From: Amoebidium appalachense | Taxonomy: Eukaryota; Ichthyosporea | Length of the DNA stretch: 64,000 nucleotides | Direction of reading: 5' to 3' | Assembly (NCBI GenBank): GCA_963693365.1 | Contig: CAVNZM010000016.1 | Location: forward strand, 6,510,001-6,574,000 | In this document: positions 1 to 18,908 of the stretch, in pieces | Position numbering within the stretch: position 1 is the first letter of the stretch | How the letters are laid out: each line of letters begins with the position of its first letter | The notes under the pieces: generated by a model | Database searches by the model: none | Seen by the model: the letters and a program-made list of their open reading frames with translations, nothing else | What the model was told of the DNA's origin: nothing | Made by a program: the position numbers and the translations under genes

Positions 1-69
1 GGGGGGGAGGGGTGAAAGGGGGGTAAAAAAAGAAGGCGTAGGTTCACTCACCCTACACTTTCCCTTCAG

Positions 70-457
70 GATCACTGTTATCGTGTACATCGGCCCCAAG
101 GTGCTTGCAACCAATGGCTGGATCCGCTTTACTTCCATATTTAGTTCTACCGGCGGAAAGCAATCGAAAACGCGCTCGGGCCAGCGTTCCACGAGTTCCG
201 GGTCAAGAGGGACATCTACTGTTGCAGACGGAAATGAAATGAAACGATTGGCTGAAGAATTGACAAATACATCCAATGAGCTCGCGCGATGCAAGGAACT
301 GTTGATCCAATTGGGTAATTTGCATGCGACAGCGGCGGTTTCAGCCAATCATCATGCGCCGGTGACTACCCAATTTAGTAATGTTTCAAATATTTCGCAC
401 AACCACGCGGTGATGGCGTCATCTGCCATGTCTCTCAGCCCGTTGGTGGAGCAGTAG
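70..457 (+). CDS. 3' exon of a probable class C (GABA-B/glutamate-like) GPCR
   Basis: Seen: an open frame runs from an acceptor (CTTCAG, ending at 69) to TAG at 455-457, with one base before the first full codon. The first residues (ITVIVYIGPKVLATNG) are hydrophobic and then reach a PK pair. They resemble the end of transmembrane helix 7 in class C receptors, where F-x-P-K is typical. The rest would be a cytoplasmic tail: a Ser/Thr/Arg-rich stretch, then a likely coiled coil (EMKRLAEELTNTSNELARCKELLIQLGNL), then a His/Asn/Ser-rich end. Known: GABA-B subunits carry a tail coiled coil used for pairing. Inferred: this is the receptor's last exon and the rest lies left of the window. Any other membrane protein ending in a helix plus coiled coil remains possible, because only one partial helix is visible. 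Confidence 0.45.
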
Positions 458-1849
458 AACACGGCTATTAAAATTCTAAAAGCACGCCTAATTCAATTAA
501 ATTATAATCTTATGTTTTAATGTTTAGGCTTTACTGCGGAAAAAAACTTGAATGGTTGCATAACATGCTCTTAGCTTTTGGACATACCAGTGTTCCGAAT
601 ACGATAGTGTCTTTTGTTAACGCCCTGAAAAGGGGAATGTTTGGTAGCCCGCCTCCTTCCTTAGTTTTCGTTTTATTCTTTATTTAAACCCGTTCAGGAA
701 AACTCTCTCTAGCACATTTTTCTGCATAACATAAGAATGAGTACCAAAAAAACAGTTTATTGGTGCACTAGGGACTCACGAATGTTTTAGAATTACTAAT
801 CGTCCCGGAAAATGCACCACTGATAGCGGCACCACAACGTCTCGCTACCCCTCGATCCTGTTAACGCGATGAAAAAATATCCGAACGGTGTTCACTAAAA
901 AAACTTCTTCTATTGGAATGTTAATTCGTTTCTGTTGCCTAAATTACAGACCTATGTGCTTTATTGCAAACACTAAATAGGGGAGAACTAGTGGTTTGCA
1001 CATGGCTGCAGCCGTTTTTATAAAGCGCAAACCAAGCAAAACTTTTACATCATGTGAGGAAAAGACGTAAAGTGCAACGAAGGGGCGCGATGCGAAGGGC
1101 TGGAACCATTGGTGTACGTGAAAATCTCGTTTTTTTGTCTCGCCTTCTTTCTTTACTAAAGTCCCCCCCCCTCCCTCTCCTCCCCCCCCCCTCCCCCCTC
1201 CCCCCAAAGTTTTCCTTTTTCTTTTTTTCTTTTTTTTCGTGAGGGAAGGGGGGGGGGGGGGGAAGGAATGGGGGGGAGGGGGGGGGGGAGGAGATGCGGG
1301 AGGGAGGGGACGGGACGGGGCGCCGGGGGGGGGGGGGGGGGGGGGGGAGGGGGGGGGGGGGGGGGGGAGGCTGAGGGAGAGTCAATAATTAGTATACACG
1401 CGCTGGGCAGTGACGCCAAAATGGAGTGCTCGAACGAGTCAATTAATGACGGGCAGGATGACTTAAACCAGAAAGCTAGATAAAAAACTTTGGAACCAAA
1501 AACATTTTTCGGTTAACCCTAATTTAGTTATGATATTTCTTAAGTCGAAGTATTATATTGTAATATAGATGCCGTAGCTGAAAAAACGTTTGCTATCCAA
1601 GCAACACCCATCATCCATATACAGTACATGATATAGCATTGATTGAATATACCGAGCAACACCCCCCCCCGGGGCCCCTCCCACACACACACACACACGC
1701 ACGCACACACAGCTGCCTCGAGTACATGCCAATCCAGTTAAGGCACAATCACTTCAAGTGACTCTCACAATGCAACGTTGAGGGCTTTGTCCTTCAACAG
1801 CCCCTCCCCCTTCCCCTTATCCCCCCTCCCCCCCCCCCCCGGCGCCACC

Positions 1850-1899
<50 letters not shown>

Positions 1900-2074
1900 A
1901 CCACCACCACCACCACCACCACCATCCATCCACACACACACATCTTGAAATTCTTTATCAATATTCCCATCCAGCCCCTCATTTCCCTGCCAGCAACCCC
2001 GATACTAACAATAGCAACAACACCTTTGGAAAACAAACACAGAAGAATCTAGAGCAAAGGCCGAAAACACACGC

Positions 2075-2105
<31 letters not shown>

Positions 2106-2798
2106 GGGGGGGGGGGGGGTTAAGGGGGGAAGAAGCAAGAAAAGGAAGAGGACAAGATATTATAGGCAAACACACCTCAGTACCACACCGCATCTGTCAG
2201 GCCTTTGCATGCGTTTCGATATCTTTTTTCAAAAGCATTCGTCCTAATCAATAGTTATAACCCCCCCCCCCCCCCCCCCTGCTTCCCCCCTAAAAGCTTT
2301 TGAGTCCCCCGTAAAGTTGTGTCCATGTGGTACTACCAATGTCCATATCAACATTTCCTTCCTCGGGAATTGGCAAGGGGTGTGGGGCAGATGGTGAGAT
2401 GAGATTCTAGAGAGAGAGAAGGGCGAGGGGGCCGGGGGGAGGGAGGGGGGGGGGGGGGGAGGGGGAGACGGAAGGACAAAGGGAGAAAGGGTGTGGGTGG
2501 GTGGGTAAGAAATGGGGGAGGGGGGAGGAAGATTGTGTTGCGTGTGTGTGGGTGTGTGGGTGTGTGTGGGTGTGTGTGTGTGTGTGTGGGGGGGGGGGAG
2601 ATGAGGGTGTTTCTTCCCGTTTTTATCTTTCTGGTCGTTGGTTTTCAGAACCTCTTTCTTCTTACACACACCCCCCCCCTCCCCCCTGCTTCCCTTTCTT
2701 TCTTTCTTTCTTTCTTTCTTTTCTTTTTCTTTTTTCTTTTCTTTTTCTTTTTCTTTTTCTTTTTCTTTTTCTTTTTTTTTTTTTTTTTGTGGGTGGGT

Positions 2799-2832
<34 letters not shown>

Positions 2833-3320
2833 GGGGGGGGGAGGGAGGGGAGGTGGGGGCGATTGTATCCGCTCTTTTTATCATTCAACGACGAATTCTT
2901 ATTTCCGATGTGCACACCGTACACTGGTGAGTGTCTCGATGCCAAAAGTACCAATTGCACATTGATACATAAAACCTGCTTCACTCTCTCCGATGTACAT
3001 GTGCACCCAAAAAAACTGATACATAAAACCTGCTTCACTCTCTCCGATGTACATGTGCACCCAAAAAAACAAAATCTACCAATGAGACCATACACACTTG
3101 CAACTGGTCCATACCACCACTATAAAGTTTTCAAATTGTCCATGAGGTCCTCAAACCTGCCTCCATTCTCGAGTATGATGTGTGGATACTATCTTTTTAT
3201 ATTTACTCGGCCACTGTGGCAAGGAATTCGAAAGGGGGGAGAAAAAGGTACAAGAAACCCTGCCAAATTTCCGTTGTGATACCCATCATCGGCTGAGAAA
3301 TACTGTACATGTGAAGGCAT
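458..3320. other. Intergenic: AT-rich spacer, then homopolymer and microsatellite DNA
   Basis: 458-1050 is ordinary AT-rich sequence with no convincing frame. 1160-1370 is C- then G-rich, 1795-1920 is a long poly-C with a CCA run, 2077-2119 is poly-A then poly-G, and 2430-2870 is a mix of GT, TTTTC and G runs. Open frames here are low-complexity artefacts (poly-Pro, poly-Gly, poly-Phe). No gene seen. Confidence 0.6.
2963..3070. repeat. Two tandem 54-bp units
   Basis: Units 2963-3016 and 3017-3070 appear identical. Each runs from TGATACATAAAACC to CACCCAAAAAAAC. Frames crossing them simply repeat the same peptide. This looks like a recent simple duplication. Confidence 0.9.
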
Positions 3321-3542
3321 TCACTTGTTGCCACCAGTCCCTTCTCCAGCAGCCTCGTTGTGGGCAGCTGCAGATTGCGCACGTGCCGCGAAGGAGCCCC
3401 CTCCCACATCCCCACCCCCCTTCGCCTGAGTAGACTGAATTCTGGACGCGTCACTCCGTGTCATGGGGTTACCCTTCCCACCCCCACCGCTGCCGCCCTT
3501 GGAGCCCCCTCCCCCTCCTCCGCTTCCGTGGCCTTTTGTCAT
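3321..3542 (-). CDS. Small SMP-domain (seed maturation protein-like) protein
   Basis: A 73-residue frame on the minus strand starts at ATG 3542-3540 and stops with TGA at 3321. The N-terminal third is Gly/Ser/Lys-rich. The core NPMTRSDASRIQSTQAK is followed by GGGDVGGGSFAARAQSAAAHNE. This matches the pattern of SMP domains (M-T-x-x-D-A-x-R-I-Q-S plus G-x-F-A-A-R-A-Q-S-A), known from plant LEA proteins and from small fungal and protist proteins. SMP/LEA proteins are hydrophilic, probably disordered, and linked to desiccation or stress tolerance; that role is inferred here. A longer in-frame extension starts at 3926, but its composition is unlike the core, so I chose the ATG next to the Gly-rich segment. 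An upstream exon cannot be excluded. Confidence 0.6.
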   Translation of the reverse strand: MTKGHGSGGGGGGSKGGSGGGGKGNPMTRSDASRIQSTQAKGGGDVGGGSFAARAQSAAAHNEAAGEGTGGNK

Positions 3543-5942
3543 GATGATGGTGTGTACGTGCAGGAGATAGCTTGTTGATGAGGTCGACGGTAAGAGAAAG
3601 TGCACAGAGAGAGGCACAGCAATTTTTTCAACGCTGTTGTAGATGGATGAGGACCGTTGTTGAAACAAGTTTTTTTTGCGTTGGGTTTTTATACTCATGG
3701 CCATCACCGGGGGTAGTAGTGTCACACGAACTGGGAGGGAAAAGGAAAAACGAACGTCGACACGAACACGAAAGTTTACGTCACATTTTTGGCTCAAACG
3801 AACATGACAATGTGAACAACTCGTGTAACGGATCCGAATAGGTCTTGCCGACCGATATATTCTGACACGTATATGTGAACTCTCATGTGAACGTTTGTTC
3901 GTGTGACCATGACATGTACTGTACATGTGAACTTTTGTTCGTGTTTTGTGTTGCGTGTGTATTCTGGGCTCTCCTTAAACACACACACCTGCTACTATGT
4001 ACATCACTCAAAGCATGGTGCCCAAATTAAAAACTCCCGTGTTTCAGCAGTTGGGGTTCCTTATACCTTTGGCAGTCAAAAGGAAAAAAAGAAGAAATGA
4101 CAGGGTTTTGTTGTTAAGCGGCTCCTGGTTGCAATGTCCTTGCATTCAAAAGAAAAAAAGAAGAAAAAAGAAAGAAAAAAAAACCCTTGGAAGATGGGAT
4201 CTATTCAAGCTATTCCTTGGTCTGATTGGTTTAGCCCAGTGATCTAAATTTTAATGTTTAAAAGGTTTACCAATCAGCTTTCACATGCGTACATGTATGA
4301 CCTGCAACGAATCAGCGTGCTCTATGCTCTAAGGATGATTAACCTCCCCAAATATGGTTTATTTTTCTGAGATCGACGCGGATGGACCGAACCGTGGTCC
4401 GTGAACAAACCGGCATGGGAAACAGCTAACACAGCTGCATAATATGATTTTATTTCGTCTCACAATGAGTTTGAGGCGACATTTTTCCAAGGCCTCCTTA
4501 TCATCCGGGCCTGAAAACGGATACGTCACGATCTGAAGCTGAAATCCGGGTCAGGCCGAAATGAGGTCTGCACCACGGCCTGTCTGCACCCGGCCACGGC
4601 CCTCTTTTTTTCAGAGGGCCGTGACCCGGCCTGTTCCGAGAATAGCATCAGAAATCGGAGGCCTGTTCCACAAATAGTAACAGCCGGTTTTGGCGGGAAT
4701 ATTAGCCAATCGCCGCTTCGACTTTTCGGCTGTTTTTCACGTTTTACATTTGTGTTTCGTTGACTTTCGTGTTTCGTTGGTGTAGGCAGGCTATATGCCG
4801 AATGCACATTCGTGTGAAAGCTTGAGCATTCATGCTTTTATTCTTTGACAGAGACCCCCATCACATTTGTATTCCAAAAGCTCATTTATTTGTGTAGGTT
4901 TTTTAGTCTCGAGTCATAGAAATGTAAGCTCACTCAAGTCAGTGTATTGTGTGCGGCTGCCAGCCCAACTTCGCCTCTGAGCCAGCCTGGACGGGCAAGA
5001 ACGATGTGCGTGTACAAAGTGGTTGAACCTCTTTTCAACAAACACACGTAAATTGGGTGGCGGGTTTTAGACACGTTAAGATAAAGCCATCATAGCAAAG
5101 GGGGGAGGGGAGGGGTGGCAGCAGGAAGAAACTGAAGCTTTGAGAGCCTCCCTCCCCCCCCCCCCCCCCCCCGGCCCTCCCCCTCCCCCCCTCCACAATA
5201 ACAGGGGGAGGGTGTCAGGGTGCTTGGTTAGTGTCTCCCCCCCTTCTTATCTTCTCCAGCTAAGCGCGTGGTTCGCTGTTCACGAGTCCCACCGCATCTC
5301 TCATTGACGGTCATGGGTCCCCACTTCCAAAACCGTTATCTTTTCGTCTTTCTGTCCTCCATTACCACACCTTAAGCTACCAACCTTTTCTTCACATATT
5401 CGTGATGAGCAAACTTCAATATTGTCCTAGGAAAAACTTCTTCGTGCTCATGGTGTGTATGTCTGTGCGCGGGGCGTTGGTATGTGTTTGTGTGTCTGAC
5501 TCACAATGCATGCGAGCGCGTCTGCATGCTACTTGTGTAGGCGGCAGACGTGTGGGCGTGTGTATGTGCTGCCTGAACTACTTAGGTGTGCGTACGTGTT
5601 TGGTTGTTGTCGGTGTAGTGTAGTTTGTGTGTGCGCGCGTGCGAGCTCACTGCATTTGTGTCTGCCTGAATTCGAAGGTTGCACATATGTGTGTCCGGCG
5701 TTGACATGTGTCGTTTCACACACTCTCACTCGCTGGCTCTTTACTCATTAGGTGCTGAAAGTGAGAGCACATGCACGTGCATTTGTATACGGAGTATGTG
5801 TTGGCGGGCAGGGCAGCCGGAACCGCTAATGCTCAGCTGCCCCCTTCCCCCGCCCTCCCCCCCTCCAACCCCCTCCCCCCCGCCCCCTTGCTAAACAGTT
5901 CTGCTCCATTACTAATTAGTAGGCAGGCTCAGTTGTTGGTTT
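3543..5942. other. Intergenic region without a convincing gene
   Basis: Mostly mixed-composition DNA, with A-rich stretches at 4080-4190 and a C-run at 5153-5172. The region 5400-5900 is GT-rich and gives Cys/Val-rich frames I take to be spurious. It contains the transposon-end-like hairpin at 4595-4623, annotated separately. Confidence 0.5.
4595..4623 (+). repeat. Hairpin matching the THAP transposon terminus
   Basis: CACGGCCCTCT (4595-4605) and AGAGGGCCGTG (4613-4623) are perfect inverted arms around a T-rich loop. The sequence from GGCC to GGCCGTG differs at about one position from the right end of the transposon at 45962-51427, including its TTTTTTTC run. It could be the footprint or solo end of a related non-autonomous element. 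I did not find a matching second end nearby. Confidence 0.55.
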
Positions 5943-6356
5943 ATGGATCCCACGGGGCCGCTACCCATGCGCAAACGGAATAAGGCCCCAACAAAATGGT
6001 CAAACCATTTTCCCCACCCTCCACCCACCCCACCCTGGGATGGAACACAACGTTCACACCCGCTCCGGCCGCATGCGCATGCATGCACGCACTGCCGACA
6101 TGAAAGCTTTTCAGCGACCGCGTCGGAGCTCTCCGCACAGTGCCGGATACGATCCCATTCGATCGCATCAAAGTCTCAAGAAATTGTTTGCGCAATCGTA
6201 TATTCGTTGAAAGACATCAATCGGGCGTTTCAATATGAGTCGCCAGCCGAAATCGAAGTCAAAAGAAAAAAAGTTCGAGGCATGAGGGAGCAGTTGGCAC
6301 CCCCTTCGGCCAGTTCAAAAACCCTCGGTGGCTCAGAGTTTTTCGAATGGCATGCG
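5943..6356 (+). CDS. Probable coding exon, unrecognised protein
   Basis: The frame is open from ATG 5943 to a good donor (GCG|GTGAGT, GT at 6357-6358). The convincing part is the last 75 or so residues, including AIVYSLKDINRAFQYESPAE and EVKRKKVRGMREQLAPPSAS, with normal composition and charged residues. The first 60 codons cross Pro/His-rich sequence, so the true 5' boundary may lie near 6090-6150. The phase (0) does not join the exon at 7211, so it is probably a separate gene. A possible next exon ends at a donor near 6739 (CAG|GTATGG), but I cannot fix its frame. I recognise no family. Confidence 0.35.
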
Positions 6357-6693
6357 GTGAGTTTTTACACGGCTCACAGCCTAAGCCAATCAAATAAAGA
6401 AAAATCAGTGTTAACTTAATCGCGCGCTCGCTCCAGCAATTAGGGCGTGACGTCATAAGTTGCGAAACCATATTTGGCCAAGATGGTCACCACAGCTCTC
6501 GAGAATTAGATGAAATTCATTGATAAACAGAAAGTGAAGCATCTTTTAGATAGCCAGGTTTGTCTTTTTAGATGAAAACTATCTTACAATAAATATCTTT
6601 TGAGATGTTTTTGTTCAAATTGCGATTGATATCCCCCTATACCATATGGATCAACTGTTCGGTTTGCTTGAGGCCGATGATCTACATAGTGAA

Positions 6694-6907
6694 GGGGTTT
6701 ACGCTGTTTACTCGAGGCAAAGAGAACCAGTCTCAGGTATGGGGGGGGGGGTTTTGCTCGGAGTATCCCCTCAGCGGTATATCATGATCACGTACATAGA
6801 TGTCGGGTGGTGACTATATATCAGGGTTTACTTTACCTACGAGACACCATAAAGATTACAAGGAGAAATCAATTAGTTGGGGTTCCCCGGTTTTTTTTTT
6901 TTTTTTT
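6694..6907 (-). repeat. Dispersed repeat next to poly-T, inverted copy of 55302-55537
   Basis: 6694-6890 is nearly the reverse complement of 55343-55537: it shares a gggg-TTTACGCTGTTTACTCGAGG start, the internal G-run and a ggggttcccc end. In both copies the end abuts a homopolymer (T17 here, A about 41 there). Read on the minus strand, the order is poly-A and then the repeat. A fragment of the same start (GTTTACTCGAGGCAAAGA) also occurs near 31077. Family unknown. Confidence 0.75.
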
Positions 6908-7226
6908 GCAATGCTCTGTTCAAACTGAGTGCTTGGAAAACGTTGTAAACAATTGCAAAGCCATTAGGAATATACAATACAATACCTTTGAAAGTTTAAG
7001 AGTTGCCAGCAGATGAACACACACGTTGATGGACCGTGCTACACACACATCACACACCCTACTAGAATATTTGAATACGTGTATATATGAGTATCATCTG
7101 CCGCACATCCATTTCCTCCGAACTCTTTTTAGGTTTTTATTAGGGACAAATAAATAAGTTTTTCGAAAGCGTAGCTACACAACACTCAAGGAGCTTTTTG
7201 TGCATTTCAGAAAAACACTACGGCAA

Positions 7227-14220
<6,994 letters not shown>

Positions 14221-15855
14221 TTGGTTGAACACAACCAAAATTAATGGAAACCCGTGATTAAAAATTAAAGTACTGTCTAGGTTAGGTGGATTCTTATTAC
14301 TCAGGGGATCTGCATCAATGTACGAATAGATTTGTGGTGATATTTTTTGACCACGCTGCATGCACGAAAATTACAATTTTTCGGCAGTATACTGGGAAGT
14401 AACGGGAAATATTCGTGGATATTTGGAAGTGAGTTTTGTGTATTGACATGACATTTGTGTGTTATAGAGTTCTGCAGTACTAATTAAATAATACCTAGAT
14501 GATTGCACAAAGCCGTGCGAGACTAAATATCTCCATCATAACTTTAATTAACCCCGAGCCGATCGCCCGGAAGCCAAAATCGACCACAATTTGAAAGATA
14601 GAAAAAAAATCATTAGAAGCGGTTTTAGTGGATAAAAATGCAACAAATACATGTATATATGTCTTTATTTGCGTGCCATAAAAGAAAACGGCGTGTTTCT
14701 ATGCATCCGCACGTGTTATGAACACGTGATTCGTGTCGATTTTGATGACCGCGGCGGGGTTCCTTTCAAGAGAGTTGCGTAATATGAATCCCCGTAATAA
14801 TTTTTGCAAATCGGATTGAAGTTCAGGGTTAATAAACTGGTGGTGAAGTGGCTCTATTACCCAACATGGTAATATGCGAGAAATTCATGGGGTACTGTGG
14901 TGGTTTCTAAATGGCCATGCATATGTGTGGTCGACGTCTCAAATTTAATGGTAATTTTGTTTGAATCGATCGAGTATACCATAAAAAATTATTCAGATCT
15001 ATTAATTAATTGTAAATCATGATCATTTTCTCGAATGAATAAAACCCCGGTCAAAACTTGGCAAACATGCTGCAACAACATGTCATTGATCATGACGCAA
15101 AAATTAAACTGTGTATGTACATGTGTGTACACGGTAACGCACGTAAAAATATTTGCCCATATAAGCACTGCGAACTCTGCATCCAGTGCCCCAAAATTAT
15201 GCATACACGTACAGGCATTTGCATTTAAATTTGTGCGTCTGCGCCCCAGGCTGCGGCTTAGTAAAGTATGTATGCACACGGTCCTTGTATCACTTGCATG
15301 ATCATGGGCATATTGTAAATCTGTCAATATCCGGCATTACATATGATATGATCAAACAAAATCAACCATTGACTTTGCCTATGCTGGGGCATCACCATCC
15401 GTCGTACGACACGTACTCCCGGCTGCAGCAAAGTAGAAGAAAAGCACAGGTAGGGGCAGGGGCCCGTGTGCGTGTGGGTGGGTGGGGGGGGGGGGGGGGG
15501 GGGGGGGGGGTTGAGAAGGGGTGGGAAAGGGGTTGAGAAGTGCCGCAAGTGCCTACCAACAAAAACACACATGCAATTCCTGGGTTTGGCAATTTACAAA
15601 CTGACTGCACAAGAAAGTGTGTTCAACTGTAACGTTTATTTTGGACCAACGCCCAACCTTCATGAATTATTAAAGATATCCAGCCCGCTCATATATGAAC
15701 GAGCAAACCATACGTATACAAAAATGCGTCTATATCCAAATTCATACAAAAACATGTCAAGTATCCCGTGTTTGCAATAGTTTGGAATCGGAAAAAGAGG
15801 CCACAGGCCCAATTTATTTCCACCGTTTTGCAGAGAAAAACAACAAGTTGTGTGT
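14221..15855. other. Intergenic between the PDZ gene and RPL3
   Basis: AT-rich spacer between convergent genes. One weak plus-strand candidate exon, 15348-15449, starts MIKQNQPLTLPMLGHHHPSY and ends at CAG|GTAGGG. It lies close to the RPL3 3' end and I found no partner exon, so I do not call it a gene. A G-run sits at 15484-15510. Confidence 0.4.
15813..15818 (-). terminator. RPL3 polyadenylation signal AATAAA
   Basis: Minus-strand AATAAA about 38 nt downstream of the RPL3 stop codon (15858-15856), a normal position for a cleavage signal in a compact 3' UTR. Confidence 0.65.
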
Positions 15856-18387
15856 TTACTTCTCCTCCTTGACGAGGTCCTTCTTGAGCACACCCATGAA
15901 GCTCTTCTTCTCGGCGTGCGTCTGGAAGCGACCGTGGCCGAACTTGGACGACGTATCAATAAACTTGAGGGTGATCTTCTCGAGGGCGGCACGCTTGGTA
16001 TGTGTGTGCAGGCACTTGCGCAGAGTCAGAACGCGCTTCTTGGGGCCCACCACGCAGCCCTTGAGCAGGACAAAGTCGTTGGCCACCTCACCGTAGTGGG
16101 GGAACCCACCCATGGGGGTGATGGACTTGTCCGTAAGATCGTACTCGGTGGACGCATTGTTCTTGATCGTCTGTGAGGGTAACATGGTTAGGAAACGCGC
16201 CGTGTGTTCTTAGGACGCAAAATTTCACACCCTTCCCACATTGTTGCCAGAGCCTTACAAACCATTACACAACAAATACAGACATAGGGGGTACATCACC
16301 ATAACATAGAAACAAATCGCATGACATTGCCGTGTTTATGTTGTCACATAACTCGCTCCAAGAAGCAGCTGCCATCGACACCCCTTCCCCCTTCTCCGAA
16401 AAAATAACCCAACACAGACAGAAAAACAATGCGTACACACCTTGCCGTCCTCTGTGCGGATGGCATCACCGATGCGGTAAATCTTCTTGTTCTGCTCGGT
16501 ACGGTGGTGGTAGCCGTTCTGACCGGCGCGGGGCACAGTGAAGCCCACACGAGCAGGGTGCCAAGAGCCAATGCAGGCAACCTGAAGAGGTAGACATGTC
16601 AGTGTACATTAAAAGAATGATGTTCCTCTCTGAGGAATACCCAAAAATTGCACACGCAAAAACATAATAAAAACACTCCACACTACCTTTGCACACTAAC
16701 ACCCCCGACCTTATTCTGCAAAAATATATGTAATGGAAATAACTGTGCTTCGCGCCAAAAGTCAGGAGCAGGTATCTCCATTTTTAGCACGAAGAGCTAT
16801 TTATATACCTTGCGCAGACCACGGTGGGTCTTGCGGCGCAGCTTCTTGGTGCCCCAGCGGAAGGTCACACCCTCGTAGCCGTGACCAGTGGTGACACCGA
16901 TGATGTCAATCATCTCGTCCTGGGCGAACACGTTCTTGACGGGCACCTCCTTCTCGAACAGGCCCTGGGCAAAGGCCACCTTGTCGGCAATGGAGCCGCC
17001 ATTGACCTGGATCTCCATGATGTGGGCCTTCTTCTGGCCCAGGTTGAGCTTGGACACCTGCGTGTGGGCCAGCACGCGCACGACCGTACAGTACTTTTTG
17101 ATGCGCTCAAGGTCAGCCTCGAGCTCCTTCTTGCCGGCCTCCTCCTTCCACTTCTTACTGCAGGGATGAACAAATATGTTAGCATTCCTCCAACTATCCC
17201 TCAAGACACACCGCAATATGAAACAGCCACAATTTTACCCCGTATAGGCAAGATCAGCATATCCACTAGCCTCAAAGGCGAATGCCACTAGCCTCAAAGG
17301 CATCGAGTTAATGTTGCAGAGCGAAGCACCGACAAAGGCCTTCGTGTACTTTGAGCAAACAGCAGAGTTTAAAACACTGGCAATATGGTGATGCACCGTT
17401 CCGCAACGTGGTACTGGTGCTACTGGACGAAGGACCCACCTGTACTTGGTGAAGGCCTTCTTCTTGGAGCGGTACCAGTTCTTGTAGAAGCGACGCTTGA
17501 CCTCATCCGTGAGGTTCTGGGTCCACACCGTGGCCAGGGCACGCAGGCCGCGGGGGGTGGCAACGTAGCCCACGACACCCACAACAACCATGGGGGGGGT
17601 CTCGATGACAGTCACGGCCTCAACGACCTCCTTCTTGTGCATCTCTAAAGTTCACAGGGGAAGAGACATTGTAAGGTGTGTGGATAGCCTACTCGACACG
17701 TATCGCCCACGTGGGGGACAGTGGTGTCTTTCGTGCGTATGCACGTGTGTACTGGGCACATGCAAGCAGCGGTGCCGTTCGCCAGCGTGCTTTAGTGGAT
17801 GTAAGCCATTTGACCAGGTCTTCATAGACAACCGCAAGAACAAGCCAAGTGAACTTTAGAATACCAACCATGCAGATCCACTAGCGTGCAGGATGCCAGC
17901 AATAACTCGAGCCCCACCAACAAGACATGACACCGCAAAACAACGCCCAACGCAGCAAAAAAAAAGGACACTAGCGAAGCCCGAAAAGAACAGCCTCAAA
18001 ACAGTTTCACACTTACTTGCGCCGATTCTGTCGACTTCGCGCACGATGTGGGTCATGCCGGCCTTGAAGCCCATGAAGGCCGTCAGGTGGCACGGCTTGG
18101 AGGCGTCGTCGCGGGGGAACGACTTCACCTTGCCGCGGTGGCGCTCAGCGCGCTTGCGCGGCAGGAAACCGAGAGACCCGTGGCGGGGCCGTTCGAACTT
18201 ACGGTGGCTGGAAAGAATATGAAAAGATCAGAATTTCCTCACACTGCATGTCCTCCTAACTCCCACTATCCATCCTGAAACATATCGATGTGGATCCATA
18301 TCCTTGCACCACCATCCTTGCCCCATCCTTTGCTACAGATAAAGAGCTACGTTTGTGAGTGTGCGGTTTCGCTCAAGCGTACCTCAT
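15856..18387 (-). CDS. RPL3: 60S ribosomal protein L3 (uL3)
   Basis: Six exons (18387-18383, 18207-18017, 17644-17440, 17157-16809, 16581-16441, 16170-15856) join in phase to 401 residues; animal and fungal uL3 proteins are close to 390-405. Exon 1 is only ATGAG; it joins the next exon as [21 protein letters not shown], the conserved uL3 start. Other family blocks are [58 protein letters not shown] and [33 protein letters not shown] and [20 protein letters not shown] follow, then [14 protein letters not shown] near the end. uL3 acts at the peptidyl-transferase centre of the cytosolic large subunit, and its W-finger loop and His modification region are conserved. A first exon carrying only the start codon and two bases is common in ribosomal protein genes. 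It is divergent from MRPL43. I looked for box C/D snoRNA motifs in the introns and found none convincing. Confidence 0.97.
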
Positions 18388-18908
18388 TCTCCTTTCTCCT
18401 CAGGTCAAGTCGACCAAGTCTCAGATAGAAATAGAGAACGAAAGAGGCCTCTCTGTGTGACAGACACGAGACAAAATGGCTACACAGTAAACTTGTGAGG
18501 GTGATTGAAGGTGCACCAATCAACTATCAAATAGGTAACTTTTGAGGTAGAACAAAGCATTGCAGCGTGCCTTGGCGGCACGGCCAGCTGAAACAGAGAG
18601 GCGCGGGAGAGAAGGGGAAAAAGACAGAGGGAGGGAGAAGCTATAGAGCTTTACGCTGTTTGTGTTATGAACAGTAGTGCTTCTCGTTTTTTGTGGGTGG
18701 GTTAAGATAAGTATACATATTTTGATTGAACAGGTGCTTAGTTTTTTTTCCTTTGGGGAGATTTTTCAGTGTAAGCGGCCTACCATTTGAGAATCCTCGC
18801 GGCACACCGACAGCCAAGCCAAGCCGTATACCATCGAAAGGGTAGCACACACGCGATCTTTCGCCTCTCCATTTTTCGTTTCTCGTTTTACAACACAAAC
18901 AGAAGAAA
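18388..18908. promoter_or_regulatory. Shared divergent promoter region of RPL3 and MRPL43
   Basis: The 521 bp between the two start codons must hold both promoters. Pyrimidine-rich stretches precede the RPL3 start on its strand (18388-18400 read as GGAGAAAGGAG), and there is an AT-rich AAGTATACATATTTTG near 18709-18725 on the MRPL43 side. I see no clear TATA box at the usual distance for either gene, so a TATA-less bidirectional promoter is inferred. Confidence 0.55.

Noticed and set aside
2244-3095. A 283-residue minus-strand frame with an internal repeated peptide
   Set aside because: Built from poly-C, GT and TTTTC tracts plus the 54-bp tandem repeat; no natural composition.
16171-18382. 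Intron-encoded snoRNAs in RPL3, as in vertebrates
   Set aside because: I did not find a paired C box (RTGATGA) and D box (CTGA) on the sense strand with terminal complementarity.
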